Source of the DNA: Chloroflexota bacterium
GTDB taxonomy: Bacteria; Chloroflexota; Dehalococcoidia; Lucifugimonadales; JACPCL1
DNA length: 5,093 nucleotides
NCBI GenBank assembly: GCA_016210395.1
Contig: JACQUI010000378.1
Location: 1 to 5,093, forward strand
Reading direction: 5' to 3'
The notes beneath the pieces are model-generated. The model saw only the letters and a program-made list of their open reading frames with translations. It was not told where the DNA came from and did not search any database. Made by a program: the position numbers and the translations under genes. Below, piece by piece: positions 1-5,093 of this stretch (positions are counted from its first letter, which is position 1; each line of letters opens with the position of its first letter).

Positions 1-237
1 ACCCTCTCGGCCCGGGCCGAGGAGGTGGGCGACAACCTGGGCGAGGTGGACGGGGTGGTGGAGGGCGGCCCCGCCAAGATCGCCTTCAACAGCAAGTATC
101 TCGTGGACGTTCTATCGGTACTCGGCTCGGGCCAGGTGGCGCTGGAGACCAGCAGCCCCTCCAGCCCGGGCGTGGTGCGCCCCGTCGGCGACGACAAGTA
201 CGTCCACGTCGTCATGCCCATGTTCGTACAGTGGTGA
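1..237 (+). CDS. dnaN: DNA polymerase III beta subunit (sliding clamp), C-terminal part only
   Basis: This is the 3' end of a gene that begins outside the window; 78 residues remain of a protein usually about 365-380 residues long. DnaN forms the ring that tethers the replicative polymerase to DNA. What is visible fits the last clamp domain: LSARAEEVGDN, then the family hallmark KIAFNSKYLVDVL, then SSPGVVRPVGDDKYVHVVMPM near the end, corresponding to the conserved 'P(x)R/PxP...MP' tail that lines the partner-binding pocket. The stop is TGA at 235-237. The frame is open from base 1, so an internal GTG at 25 is not the start. The ending MFVQW resembles, from memory, Chloroflexota clamps, which is my main taxonomic hint. 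Identification as dnaN is firm. Whether this is the chromosomal copy or an element-borne copy cannot be told from the window. Confidence 0.93.
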   Translation, partial: TLSARAEEVGDNLGEVDGVVEGGPAKIAFNSKYLVDVLSVLGSGQVALETSSPSSPGVVRPVGDDKYVHVVMPMFVQW

Positions 238-334
238 GTGGTAGCATCCCCGAGTTCTCCTTTAGCTTCCCATTCATCATCCCCAGGCCGCCGCGCAAGG
301 CGCCGGTGACCCGACTTCCGGCACGTTAGCCAGC
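238..334. other. Intergenic gap between dnaN and the sigma-region-4-like gene
   Basis: These 97 bases hold no ORF I can support. A short GCCGG/CCGGC pair around 303-322 could form a weak five-base-pair stem, but no T-run follows, so it is not a convincing intrinsic terminator. No clear -35/-10 pair and no Shine-Dalgarno sequence is visible before the ATG at 335. If the accessory region was inserted beside dnaN, this gap would contain the left junction, but I could not find a matching repeat on the right. Confidence 0.4.
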
Positions 335-1465
335 ATGGACAAACAAGCTGATTCTAAAGACCTGTTCCACCGGACGATCCTCGCCCCCTACGAGGGACCT
401 CCTCTTACCCTTTACAGCCCCTACCTCCGCCGGACCCTCCGTAGTCTTCGGTCCCCCTTGCCGCTGCCACCCGGCCCCATTGCAGTTCTGCTAACAAGCG
501 ACGACCTGCCAGATGAGCGGCGACGACTGGTTGCAAGCTGGCAAGAGTCTATCGTTGGGGGCGTCAAAGGCGATACCCTCGACCTGGGGGCCTTCCCGGA
601 GCTAGTCGTAGACAATGCTGTGCCTGACACTGACCAACGTTGGCTCATGGCCGGGTATGCCATGAACAAGTACAAGGAGGCCACCGAAGTAGAAGTCACG
701 GAAGTAGAGGTTAGGACGCGACCCTCACCGCTCATCCCGGTAACAGCCCTGCAGGTCGTCCTGGGTGGCCGCAAACCCCACGTGCGCCTTAACGGCGCCA
801 TAAAGGGCCACCTCTGGGCGATCGCCGGCCCGGACTGGTTATACGCTGGGCTGGACTTGCCTGCTAGCGAGTTGGGAGATTGCCACATTACCATCTTGTC
901 GGGCCTTGCGAACGGCCAGGATGCCTTCCTTACCTTCTGGGACATGGATATGGACATCATCCGGGGGGCCAGCCCAGACTGGCTTATTAAGAAGCAGCTC
1001 AACTCTATAGGCATCCCCGGTGCGAAGGGCCGCTTCCGTAAGTTGATCGGATCGGAAGGTAAGCCAGTAATCGCCGAAGGGGTGCGCTCTGCCTTCTTCG
1101 AGGCCCGGCAGCTTGGCATACACCCTGATCGTCTCGGAACTTGGATCGTTGACAGTGTAGAAGCCACAAATAGGGGTGGGTTACCGTCGCGGCAGAGCGG
1201 CAAGGTGGTAGAGACCACGCTGGCAGAGACCGAACGTGATCCGGTGAACAGACTGGATTCCAAAACCGAGTGGCGTGACTTGCAGCAGGAGGTTAAGGGA
1301 CTGGACGCCAGGAGCACCGAGATTCTCCACCGGCACTATATCCTCGATGAAACTGACGCCGAAATCGGCCGTTCCCTAGGAATCAGCCAACAGGGCGTAA
1401 ACACCCTGCGCAACAAGGCGGTGGCCGCACTCAAGCGGCACCTATCTCCCCAAGCGCCAGTCTAG
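335..1465 (+). CDS. Sigma-70 region-4-like HTH protein with an unrecognised N-terminal ~300 residues
   Basis: This 376-residue protein probably binds DNA through its C-terminus. Residues about 315-370 match sigma factor region 4: GLDARSTEILHRHYI from 322 parallels the 'L..R...VL..RY' helix, followed by the helix-turn-helix around 342-366 (AEIGRSLGISQQGVNTLRNK, then AVAALKRHL). I see no region 2 (the core-binding and -10-reading domain), so it may not be a working sigma factor. Residues 1-300 are not recognised; they include a Pro/Leu-rich start, an ATEVEVTEVEV mini-repeat near 120 and an acidic WDMDMDI stretch near 200. No transmembrane segment or signal peptide is evident. The ATG at 335 has no Shine-Dalgarno sequence ahead of it, so the start is uncertain or the message is leaderless. 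GC looks low: 32 of 60 bases at 841-900 against 44 of 60 at 2761-2820 in the primase gene, suggesting separate ancestry. It could be a phage-type transcription regulator; the C-terminal call is good and the function is unknown. Confidence 0.75.
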   Translation: MDKQADSKDLFHRTILAPYEGPPLTLYSPYLRRTLRSLRSPLPLPPGPIAVLLTSDDLPDERRRLVASWQESIVGGVKGDTLDLGAFPELVVDNAVPDTDQRWLMAGYAMNKYKEATEVEVTEVEVRTRPSPLIPVTALQVVLGGRKPHVRLNGAIKGHLWAIAGPDWLYAGLDLPASELGDCHITILSGLANGQDAFLTFWDMDMDIIRGASPDWLIKKQLNSIGIPGAKGRFRKLIGSEGKPVIAEGVRSAFFEARQLGIHPDRLGTWIVDSVEATNRGGLPSRQSGKVVETTLAETERDPVNRLDSKTEWRDLQQEVKGLDARSTEILHRHYILDETDAEIGRSLGISQQGVNTLRNKAVAALKRHLSPQAPV

Positions 1466-1577
1466 CGTCCCTCCTCACCCCTTCTTCGGCGTCCCCCCAG
1501 ATTGGTCCCAAAAGTGGCCTCAAGTCCGGTTGTAAACGGCCCATCTGTCTCCCCTTTACCAGTAGGGGGAGGAGAGG
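1466..1577. other. Intergenic leader before the small-ORF/primase cluster
   Basis: These 112 bases separate the sigma-like gene from the tight cluster to the right. No supported ORF lies here. I looked for a -35/-10 pair (TTGGTC at 1502 and TGTAAA at 1531), but the spacing is about 23 bases and therefore poor. The last 28 bases contain a CCCCT/AGGGG inverted repeat running into the ribosome-binding site of the next ORF, described separately. A promoter for the cluster would be expected here but cannot be pinpointed. Confidence 0.4.
1551..1577 (+). promoter_or_regulatory. Strong Shine-Dalgarno of the first cluster ORF, overlapped by a possible hairpin
   Basis: A purine tract at 1564-1577 contains GGAGG at 1568-1572, five bases before the ATG at 1578. 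It fixes that start codon. CCCCT at 1551-1555 is complementary to AGGGG at 1564-1568 with an eight-base loop, so part of the site could be paired. The stem is only five base pairs and could be chance. Confidence 0.6.
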
Positions 1578-1772
1578 ATGGGCCACATCATTATCAGGCT
1601 CTACCCGAGCGGGAGAGTCGAGCGGTCGGAAAAGGCGACGACCTGGAGGGAGCGCGAGGAGCTCCTTGCCTTTGCTCTTTACCTCCAGCCGGGCCTGGCA
1701 GCGCTCGACGTATCAGCCCGTATTTGGCGCGACCTTAACTCAAGCCACTCGCTGGGCAGGGGAGGCCCCTAA
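1578..1772 (+). CDS. Small hypothetical protein, first gene of the primase cluster
   Basis: I do not recognise this 64-residue protein. It begins MGHIIIRLYPSGRVERSEKA, which reads as a short beta strand and turn, and continues with a charged helix-like stretch (TTWREREELLAFALYL, residues about 21-36) and a C-terminal tail rich in Ser and Gly. There are no Cys pairs, no signal peptide and no membrane segment. The case for a real gene is contextual: an excellent Shine-Dalgarno (GGAGG, five bases upstream) and a TAA stop whose final A is the first base of the next ATG (1770-1774, TAATG). Longer ORFs in other frames here (from 1502 or 1666) lack both features. By position it may be an accessory or regulatory peptide of the replication module, but no function is assigned. 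Confidence 0.62.
   Translation: MGHIIIRLYPSGRVERSEKATTWREREELLAFALYLQPGLAALDVSARIWRDLNSSHSLGRGGP
1758..1770 (+). promoter_or_regulatory. Shine-Dalgarno inside a perfect short hairpin at a stop/start junction
   Basis: AGGGG (1758-1762), loop AGG, CCCCT (1766-1770) form a perfect five-base-pair stem. The ribosome-binding purines (AGGGGAGG, 1758-1765) lie within the stem and loop, six bases before the ATG at 1772. Ribosomes finishing the upstream ORF would open the stem, which suits translational coupling across the TAATG junction. The pairing is seen directly; the regulation is inference. Confidence 0.5.
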
Positions 1773-1954
1773 TGCTTCGGCGCCGCCCTCCCACACCCCC
1801 ACATCTGACCGTGGAGCTGCGTCCCGGCCCCAGGCCGCCGGCGTGGGACACCCTTTGGCGGCGCCTCCTCTCGGAAATCGTGCTTGCCCCTGACAGCACT
1901 AACACACAGCCTGCTCCCACCTCCCGGAGCGGGCAGGAGAAGGAGCAATCCTGA
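1772..1954 (+). CDS. Small Pro/Arg-rich hypothetical protein, second gene of the cluster
   Basis: This 60-residue protein is not recognised. It starts MLRRRPPTPP, is rich in Pro and Arg in the first 25 residues, has one helix-like core (PAWDTLWRRLLSEIV, residues about 23-37) and ends in a polar, probably disordered tail. Short proteins with a similar 'PAW..LW..LL' core are, from memory, seen near phage or element replication genes, but I cannot verify a family. The start is supported by AGGGGAGG six bases upstream and by the one-base overlap with the preceding stop. Its own TGA (1952-1954) overlaps the primase ATG by one base. The high Pro/Arg content partly reflects local GC richness, so a non-coding explanation remains possible, though the two neat junctions argue for a gene. 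Confidence 0.58.
   Translation: MLRRRPPTPPHLTVELRPGPRPPAWDTLWRRLLSEIVLAPDSTNTQPAPTSRSGQEKEQS
1936..1945 (+). promoter_or_regulatory. Shine-Dalgarno of the primase gene
   Basis: GGAGAAGGAG lies eight bases before the ATG at 1954 and supports that start. TGCTCC at 1912-1917 is complementary to GGAGCA at 1942-1947, and CCTGC at 1910-1914 to GCAGG at 1933-1937, so alternative pairings could cover the site. These are short pairings and weak evidence of control. Confidence 0.6.
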
Positions 1955-4029
1955 TGTATCCCTCCGCTAACGGAGCCGCTCGCCGAATCCTTGAAGCGCT
2001 GGCCTGCGGGCGGACGAGCTGCCCCTGCGTGGCGTCGGCCCGGCACGGATCGGGGAACACCCACTGCCCTGGCCACGATGACCACCGGCCCTCCCTGAGT
2101 GTCAGCGCCCAGGGCGACAAACTGCTGGTCCGCTGCCAGGCTAGCTGCGCCCAGGATGCTGTCGTGGCAGCCCTGAAGGAGCGCGGCCTGTGGCTGGCGC
2201 CGGCTTCTTCGGCGGATAGGGTTGATACCAGGCGACACCGTGCGGGCGATCTGACCCGATACGAGATCAGGGACGCCACCGGCCGCCTAGTCGCGGTCCA
2301 CGAGCGCCGCGACCGGCCCGACGGGTCAAAAAGCTTCATCTGGCAACGGCCTGACGGCTTTCTCGGCTTGAACGGGAGGTCAACGTCGGCTCTGCCTCTC
2401 TTCGGCACGGAGCGTCTCCGTGATCTGCCCCCCGGCGCCCAGGTCATCGTGGGCGAGGGGGAGAAAGCGGCGGCGTCTCTACAAGGGCGGGGTATCGCAG
2501 CATTGGGCACGGTAACCGGGGCGGCGGGGAAACCAGGTTCAGAGGCCCTCGCGCCGCTCCTGCCCCTCCGGGTGATCCTGTGGCCGGATAACGACCCGCC
2601 AGGCCGCTCCCATATGGAGGCCATCGCCGCTGCCCTGAACACCCTGGGCCATGGGGACATCCGAATCCTAGAGTGGCTGGACGCCCCGCCAGGAGGTGAT
2701 GCCGCAGACTTCCAAGGCGATGCCGCTGCCCTGGCCGCCCTGGTTGAGGCGGCCAAGCCGTGGACGGCGCCGCCGCCGGTGAACCTGGCGGCCCTGCTGG
2801 ACAAGGTGCGGGCCTTCATCAGGCGCTTCATGGTCATGGGCGACAACGAGCTCGATGCTGTTGCCTTGTGGATAGCTCACACACACGCGCTGGCGGCCGC
2901 CGAGGCCACGCCGTACCTGTCGGTGTCCTCGGCCCAGAAACGGTCGGGCAAGTCCCGGTTTTTGGAAGTCCTCGCCCTTCTCGTAGCCCGCCCCTGGTTC
3001 ACCTCGCGAGTGAGCCCCGCCGTCCTGATCCGCAAGCTGGCCCAGGAGCCCCCTCCGACCTTGCTCCTGGACGAGAGCGATGCGGCTTTCAAGGGCGCTG
3101 AGGAGTACGCCGAGGTACTTCGGACTGTCCTAAATGCTGGCCACCGGCGCAGCGGGGTGGCGTCCCTCTGTGTCAAGGCGGGGCGCGACTTTGAGTTGTC
3201 GGACTTCTCCGTTTTCGGCGCCAAGGCCATCGCCGGCATTGGGAAGCTGCCGGATACCGTGGCGGACCGGGCCATCCCCATCATCCTCAAAAGGCGCCGG
3301 CCCTCTGAGGAGGTCGAGCGGTTCCGACGCCGCGACGCCGAGAGGGGTGCGCAACCCCTTCAGGAGCGCCTGGCGGCGTGGGTCGCCTCCAGCATCCCAG
3401 CGCTGCAAGAGGCCCGGCCCGCGCTGCCGCCGGAGCTCGATGATCGCGCTGCAGACGGCTGGGAGACCCTCCTGGCGATTGCTGACATGGCAGGGGGCGA
3501 CTGGCCTTCGCGCGCCCGTTCGTCGGCGGTGATCCTGTCCGGAGACGGACGGGAGGATGAGTCCCTGGGCGTCCGGCTTCTGGCGGACATCAGGGACGCC
3601 TTCGCGGGCGCGGCCCGCCTCTCGTCTGCCGCGCTGGTCAAGTACCTAGTGGGGATCGAGGAGGCTCCCTGGGGCGACCTACGCGGCCGTCCGCTTGACG
3701 CCCGTGGCCTGGCTCGCACGTTGAAGCCCTTTGGCATCCGGCCTTCGCAAATGCGCTTCGCCGGCGAGAGCGCCGGGAAGGGCTACGCCCGCGATGCGTT
3801 CGCTGACGCTTGGTGCCGGTATCTCCCAGCGAGCGAAACAAGGGAAACATCCGAAACTGAACCTGTTGGTGATGTTTCGGACGAGGGCGATGTTTCGGAT
3901 GTTGAGCGAAACACGCACGGCATCCGAAACGCACCGCCATCTGGTGTTTCGGCTGTTTCGGTTGTTTCGCCTCCACGGAGCATGAAGGCGCGAGAAGGCG
4001 GCCCAGAGGCGTGGCAGGCAGACCTATGA
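1954..4029 (+). CDS. Primase/ATPase: CHC2-like zinc finger, TOPRIM and DUF3631-type domain
   Basis: This 691-residue protein probably primes and helps unwind DNA for replication of a mobile element. Domains in order: a DnaG-type zinc finger (C38, H41, C61, C65 in CPGHDDHRPSLSV...CQASC); a TOPRIM-like region about 160-255 with VIVGEGEKAAAS (E168, E170), ILWPDND (D212, D214) and GGDAADF; and a DUF3631-like ATPase region about 280-625. The last carries a Walker A-like loop SSAQKRSGKSR (K333, S334), Walker B TLLLDESDA (D373, E374) and VADRAIPIILKRR (R439, a possible arginine finger), as in element-borne primase-helicases. The C-terminal ~65 residues are low complexity (SET, VSD, VS repeats) and overlie a DNA repeat array. 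Stops and starts overlap both neighbours, implying one operon. Priming activity is inferred: no archaeo-eukaryotic or DnaG catalytic core beyond TOPRIM was seen, so it could be mainly an ATPase with a zinc/TOPRIM front end. Confidence 0.88.
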   Translation: MYPSANGAARRILEALACGRTSCPCVASARHGSGNTHCPGHDDHRPSLSVSAQGDKLLVRCQASCAQDAVVAALKERGLWLAPASSADRVDTRRHRAGDLTRYEIRDATGRLVAVHERRDRPDGSKSFIWQRPDGFLGLNGRSTSALPLFGTERLRDLPPGAQVIVGEGEKAAASLQGRGIAALGTVTGAAGKPGSEALAPLLPLRVILWPDNDPPGRSHMEAIAAALNTLGHGDIRILEWLDAPPGGDAADFQGDAAALAALVEAAKPWTAPPPVNLAALLDKVRAFIRRFMVMGDNELDAVALWIAHTHALAAAEATPYLSVSSAQKRSGKSRFLEVLALLVARPWFTSRVSPAVLIRKLAQEPPPTLLLDESDAAFKGAEEYAEVLRTVLNAGHRRSGVASLCVKAGRDFELSDFSVFGAKAIAGIGKLPDTVADRAIPIILKRRRPSEEVERFRRRDAERGAQPLQERLAAWVASSIPALQEARPALPPELDDRAADGWETLLAIADMAGGDWPSRARSSAVILSGDGREDESLGVRLLADIRDAFAGAARLSSAALVKYLVGIEEAPWGDLRGRPLDARGLARTLKPFGIRPSQMRFAGESAGKGYARDAFADAWCRYLPASETRETSETEPVGDVSDEGDVSDVERNTHGIRNAPPSGVSAVSVVSPPRSMKAREGGPEAWQADL
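3833..3970. repeat. Dyad-symmetric array of CGAAAC/GTTTCG hexamers inside the primase 3' end
   Basis: CGAAAC occurs at 3834, 3852, 3907 and 3925 (variant GGAAAC at 3843), and GTTTCG at 3874, 3892, 3946, 3955 and 3964. Spacing within each cluster is 9 or 18 bases. The clusters alternate in orientation (3 forward, 2 reverse, 2 forward, 3 reverse) about a centre at 3901/3902. The outer arms 3833-3857 and 3946-3970 pair at 22 of 25 positions, including a perfect nine-base GCGAAACAA/TTGTTTCGC. CATCCGAAAC occurs at 3848-3857 and 3921-3930, with its exact reverse complement at 3892-3901. GATGTTTCGGA is repeated at 3871 and 3889. The hexamers encode Ser-Glu-Thr, Val-Ser or Arg-Asn depending on phase. 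Possible roles are protein-binding iterons, part of an origin, or a structured RNA; none is shown. Confidence 0.85.
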
Positions 4030-4622
4030 ACGCCGTCGACTTGCTCCAGAAAGTCCGCGCATTGGGCGGGCGACTAGAGGCCCGAGGCGAACGGTTGCAT
4101 ATCGAGGCCCCGGCCCCGTTGCCTGGGCCGCTGCTAGAAGAGCTACGCCAACACAAGCCCGCGCTCCTGGAGGCCCTGCAAAACCAGACCACGCCCAGGC
4201 TGGGCGATCCCAACTTCCATCTCGACCCCGCCCGCTGCTACTGCGGCAAGGCGCTCTTTGTGCAAGGCGCCGACGGCTCCCCCCGCTGCTATGTCCACGC
4301 ACCTATCGAAAGCATCTTAGAGCTTCAGGGCTGGTGTCGCGTAAAGGCCACGCGGCTGACGGGCTGGCCTGAAAACCCGGAGTCACAGGTCATCTTGACG
4401 GTGGCCGATGATGCTTTGGCGCCCGAACACTATCGAGACCTGCCCCGCCTGAGCCTGGCAGAGCTGGCGGACCTGTACGGCCGCGAGCCCTTCCCCAGCC
4501 TGGGACACATGCGCCTTGTGTTGCTGGCCAAGCAGCTCTGCCCCGGCGCCCACGTGGAATCCCACGCCGACAACGCTCAGGACGGGCTCAGCGCCGCCCC
4601 AGGCAGCCGGGAGGCTTTCTAA
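4026..4622 (+). CDS. TubC_N-like docking-domain protein with a Cys/His zinc-type motif
   Basis: This protein of 198 residues begins with a TubC N-terminal docking-like fold (residues about 1-52): MNAVDLLQKVRALGGRLEAR, a short strand GERLHIEAP, then PLLEELRQHKPALLEAL. This small module is common in proteins encoded beside phage and plasmid primases, where it probably mediates protein contacts; it is better known from polyketide/NRPS subunit docking. Residues 71-91 (CYCGKALFVQ...RCYVH) place C71, C73, C88 and H91 as a possible zinc knuckle. The middle and C-terminus, including LSLAELADLYGREPFPSLGHMR, are unrecognised. I chose ATG 4026 because it overlaps the primase TGA as ATGA and starts exactly at the family-like MNAVDLL; a GTG at 4011 would add five residues with no better ribosome-binding site. 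It likely acts with the primase, by context only. Confidence 0.75.
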   Translation: MNAVDLLQKVRALGGRLEARGERLHIEAPAPLPGPLLEELRQHKPALLEALQNQTTPRLGDPNFHLDPARCYCGKALFVQGADGSPRCYVHAPIESILELQGWCRVKATRLTGWPENPESQVILTVADDALAPEHYRDLPRLSLAELADLYGREPFPSLGHMRLVLLAKQLCPGAHVESHADNAQDGLSAAPGSREAF

Positions 4623-4647
4623 GGGTTTGTAAGGCAGGTGCAGGGCC

Positions 4648-4905
4648 ATGAGAAAGACACTACGCGGGCGACCACCCTTAGGGCTGGACATGAGGCTGAT
4701 CCTGGAGACCGTCCGCCGCCATGGGACCGTGATGGCCGCCGCCAGAGACTTGGGTTGCAGCGACGCCTATATCCACGTGAGGTTGAAGGAGGCAGGGCTT
4801 ACCCTTCGCCGGGTGCTTGAGGCCAGCACGCTAGAGGACCTGCTTCCAGGAGTCCCCACCCACCCCGATTCGAAAACGGTGTCCCCAGTGAAACCCAGCC
4901 TGTAG
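4648..4905 (+). CDS. Small helix-turn-helix DNA-binding protein
   Basis: This 85-residue protein starts with a basic arm, MRKTLRGRPPLG (RGRP resembles an AT-hook core). A helix-turn-helix follows at about residues 16-55: helix RLILETVRRHG, helix TVMAAARDLGC and recognition helix SDAYIHVRLKEAG, ending LTLRRVLEAS. The pattern resembles Fis/psq-type or resolvase-tail HTH modules ('...G....AA..LG.S...V...L...G'). The remaining ~25 residues look disordered. GCAGGTG at 4634-4640, about seven bases upstream, is a fair ribosome-binding site. It follows the preceding gene by 25 bases and probably belongs to the same transcript. It may regulate the cluster or bind the nearby repeat array, but neither is shown. 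DNA binding is a good call; target and role are unknown. Confidence 0.75.
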   Translation: MRKTLRGRPPLGLDMRLILETVRRHGTVMAAARDLGCSDAYIHVRLKEAGLTLRRVLEASTLEDLLPGVPTHPDSKTVSPVKPSL

Positions 4906-5062
4906 CGTTCATCCCCATCCCGCTATAGCCCGCGTATCCCCCGATTTACTTCACGTCGAAGGGTAGAAGTTGCACGGCAGGAGTAGACTAGTCGCACGCG
5001 CCAGCAGGGCAGCGCGCCTGACCACGTTTACTCAAGCGGTTAATGCTTGCGACGGGCTGAAG
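4906..5062. other. Intergenic gap before the right-edge gene
   Basis: These 157 bases contain no ORF I can support, no tRNA-like fold and no hairpin followed by a T-run. An eight-base palindrome GACTAGTC lies at 4986-4993 and could be an operator, but a site this short is expected by chance at a modest rate. The tract is somewhat richer in A and T than the genes before it, as expected for a promoter region, yet I found no -35/-10 pair with acceptable spacing. Confidence 0.4.
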
Positions 5063-5093
5063 ATGCCTACAGTCGTCATCGAAAACCCAGTCC
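5063..5093 (+). CDS. Start of a gene, possibly type III restriction / DEAD-box helicase subunit (partial)
   Basis: Only ten codons fall in the window: MPTVVIENPV. From memory this closely matches the opening of a family of type III restriction endonuclease R subunit-like DEAD/DEAH helicases (the BPTD_3080-like group), whose proteins often begin with a V-V-I-E-N-P motif followed by LNSPF. If right, the product would be a large ATP-dependent restriction or helicase protein of about 900-1000 residues, cytoplasmic, acting on foreign DNA. The frame is open to the window edge. No strong Shine-Dalgarno is seen; GGGCTGAAG directly before the ATG is weak. Ten residues are too few for certainty, and chance resemblance is possible. 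Confidence 0.42.
   Translation, partial: MPTVVIENPV

Noticed and set aside
270..285. Possible attachment-site repeat (TTCATCATCCCCA) matching TTCATCCCCATCC near 4907-4920
   Set aside because: The two differ by an indel and share only short C/T-rich words; there is no integrase or tRNA end, so it is not convincing.
421..1317. Long open frame on the minus strand (298 codons)
   Set aside because: It lies wholly antisense to the sigma-like gene, is Ser/Arg-rich low-complexity sequence with no recognisable motif, and the plus strand has a clear HTH domain.
1502..1536. Possible promoter (TTGGTC ... TGTAAA)
   Set aside because: The spacing of about 23 bases is too long and both boxes are weak matches.
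1899..2846. Long open frame on the minus strand (315 codons)
   Set aside because: It is antisense to the zinc-finger and TOPRIM parts of the primase; its Arg/Ser/Pro-rich composition is typical of a shadow frame in GC-rich DNA.
3833..3970. CRISPR-like array
   Set aside because: The repeated units are six bases with 3- or 12-base gaps and alternate in orientation; CRISPR repeats are longer, same-oriented and separated by unique spacers of about 30 bases.
4011..4025. Alternative GTG start for the TubC_N-like gene
   Set aside because: It adds five residues without a better ribosome-binding site, whereas ATG 4026 gives the usual ATGA overlap and begins at the domain.
4990..5050. Possible tRNA or terminator in the right gap
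   Set aside because: No cloverleaf arms or T-loop consensus could be laid out, and no stem is followed by a T-run.

Overview
The window looks like bacterial chromosome or element DNA of high GC content. The best taxonomic clue is the DnaN tail at the left edge, which ends in VVMPMFVQW. From memory this resembles sliding clamps of Chloroflexota (Dehalococcoidia-like lineages). The assignment is an inference and could not be tested here. All supported genes lie on the + strand.

Layout, left to right. (1) Positions 1-237 hold the last 78 codons of dnaN, the replication sliding clamp. (2) A 97-base gap follows with no convincing signal. (3) Positions 335-1465 encode a 376-residue protein whose C-terminus is a sigma-70 region-4-like helix-turn-helix and whose first ~300 residues I do not recognise. 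Its base composition is visibly lower in GC than the genes to the right. (4) After a 112-base gap, a tight cluster begins: two small hypothetical ORFs (1578-1772 and 1772-1954), a large primase/ATPase (1954-4029) and a TubC_N-like zinc-motif protein (4026-4622). Their junctions overlap by 1, 1 and 4 bases, so they are probably translationally coupled. A small helix-turn-helix protein (4648-4905) follows 25 bases later. (5) A 157-base gap leads to the first ten codons of another gene (5063 onward). Its peptide matches my memory of the N-terminus of a type III restriction / DEAD-box helicase family, which is a tentative call.

Together the cluster reads as the replication and regulation module of a mobile or formerly mobile element (phage-, plasmid- or ICE-like): a zinc-finger/TOPRIM/DUF3631-type primase-ATPase, a small accessory protein commonly seen beside such primases, and DNA-binding regulators. 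It sits directly after a housekeeping dnaN and runs into a possible defence gene. I see no integrase, tRNA, CRISPR array or clear attachment site in the window.

The most striking non-gene signal is inside the 3' end of the primase gene (3833-3970). Ten CGAAAC/GTTTCG-type hexamers are spaced at 9 or 18 bases and arranged with near-perfect dyad symmetry about 3901/3902. The hexamer is read in different codon phases, so the conservation appears to act on DNA or RNA rather than on the peptide.
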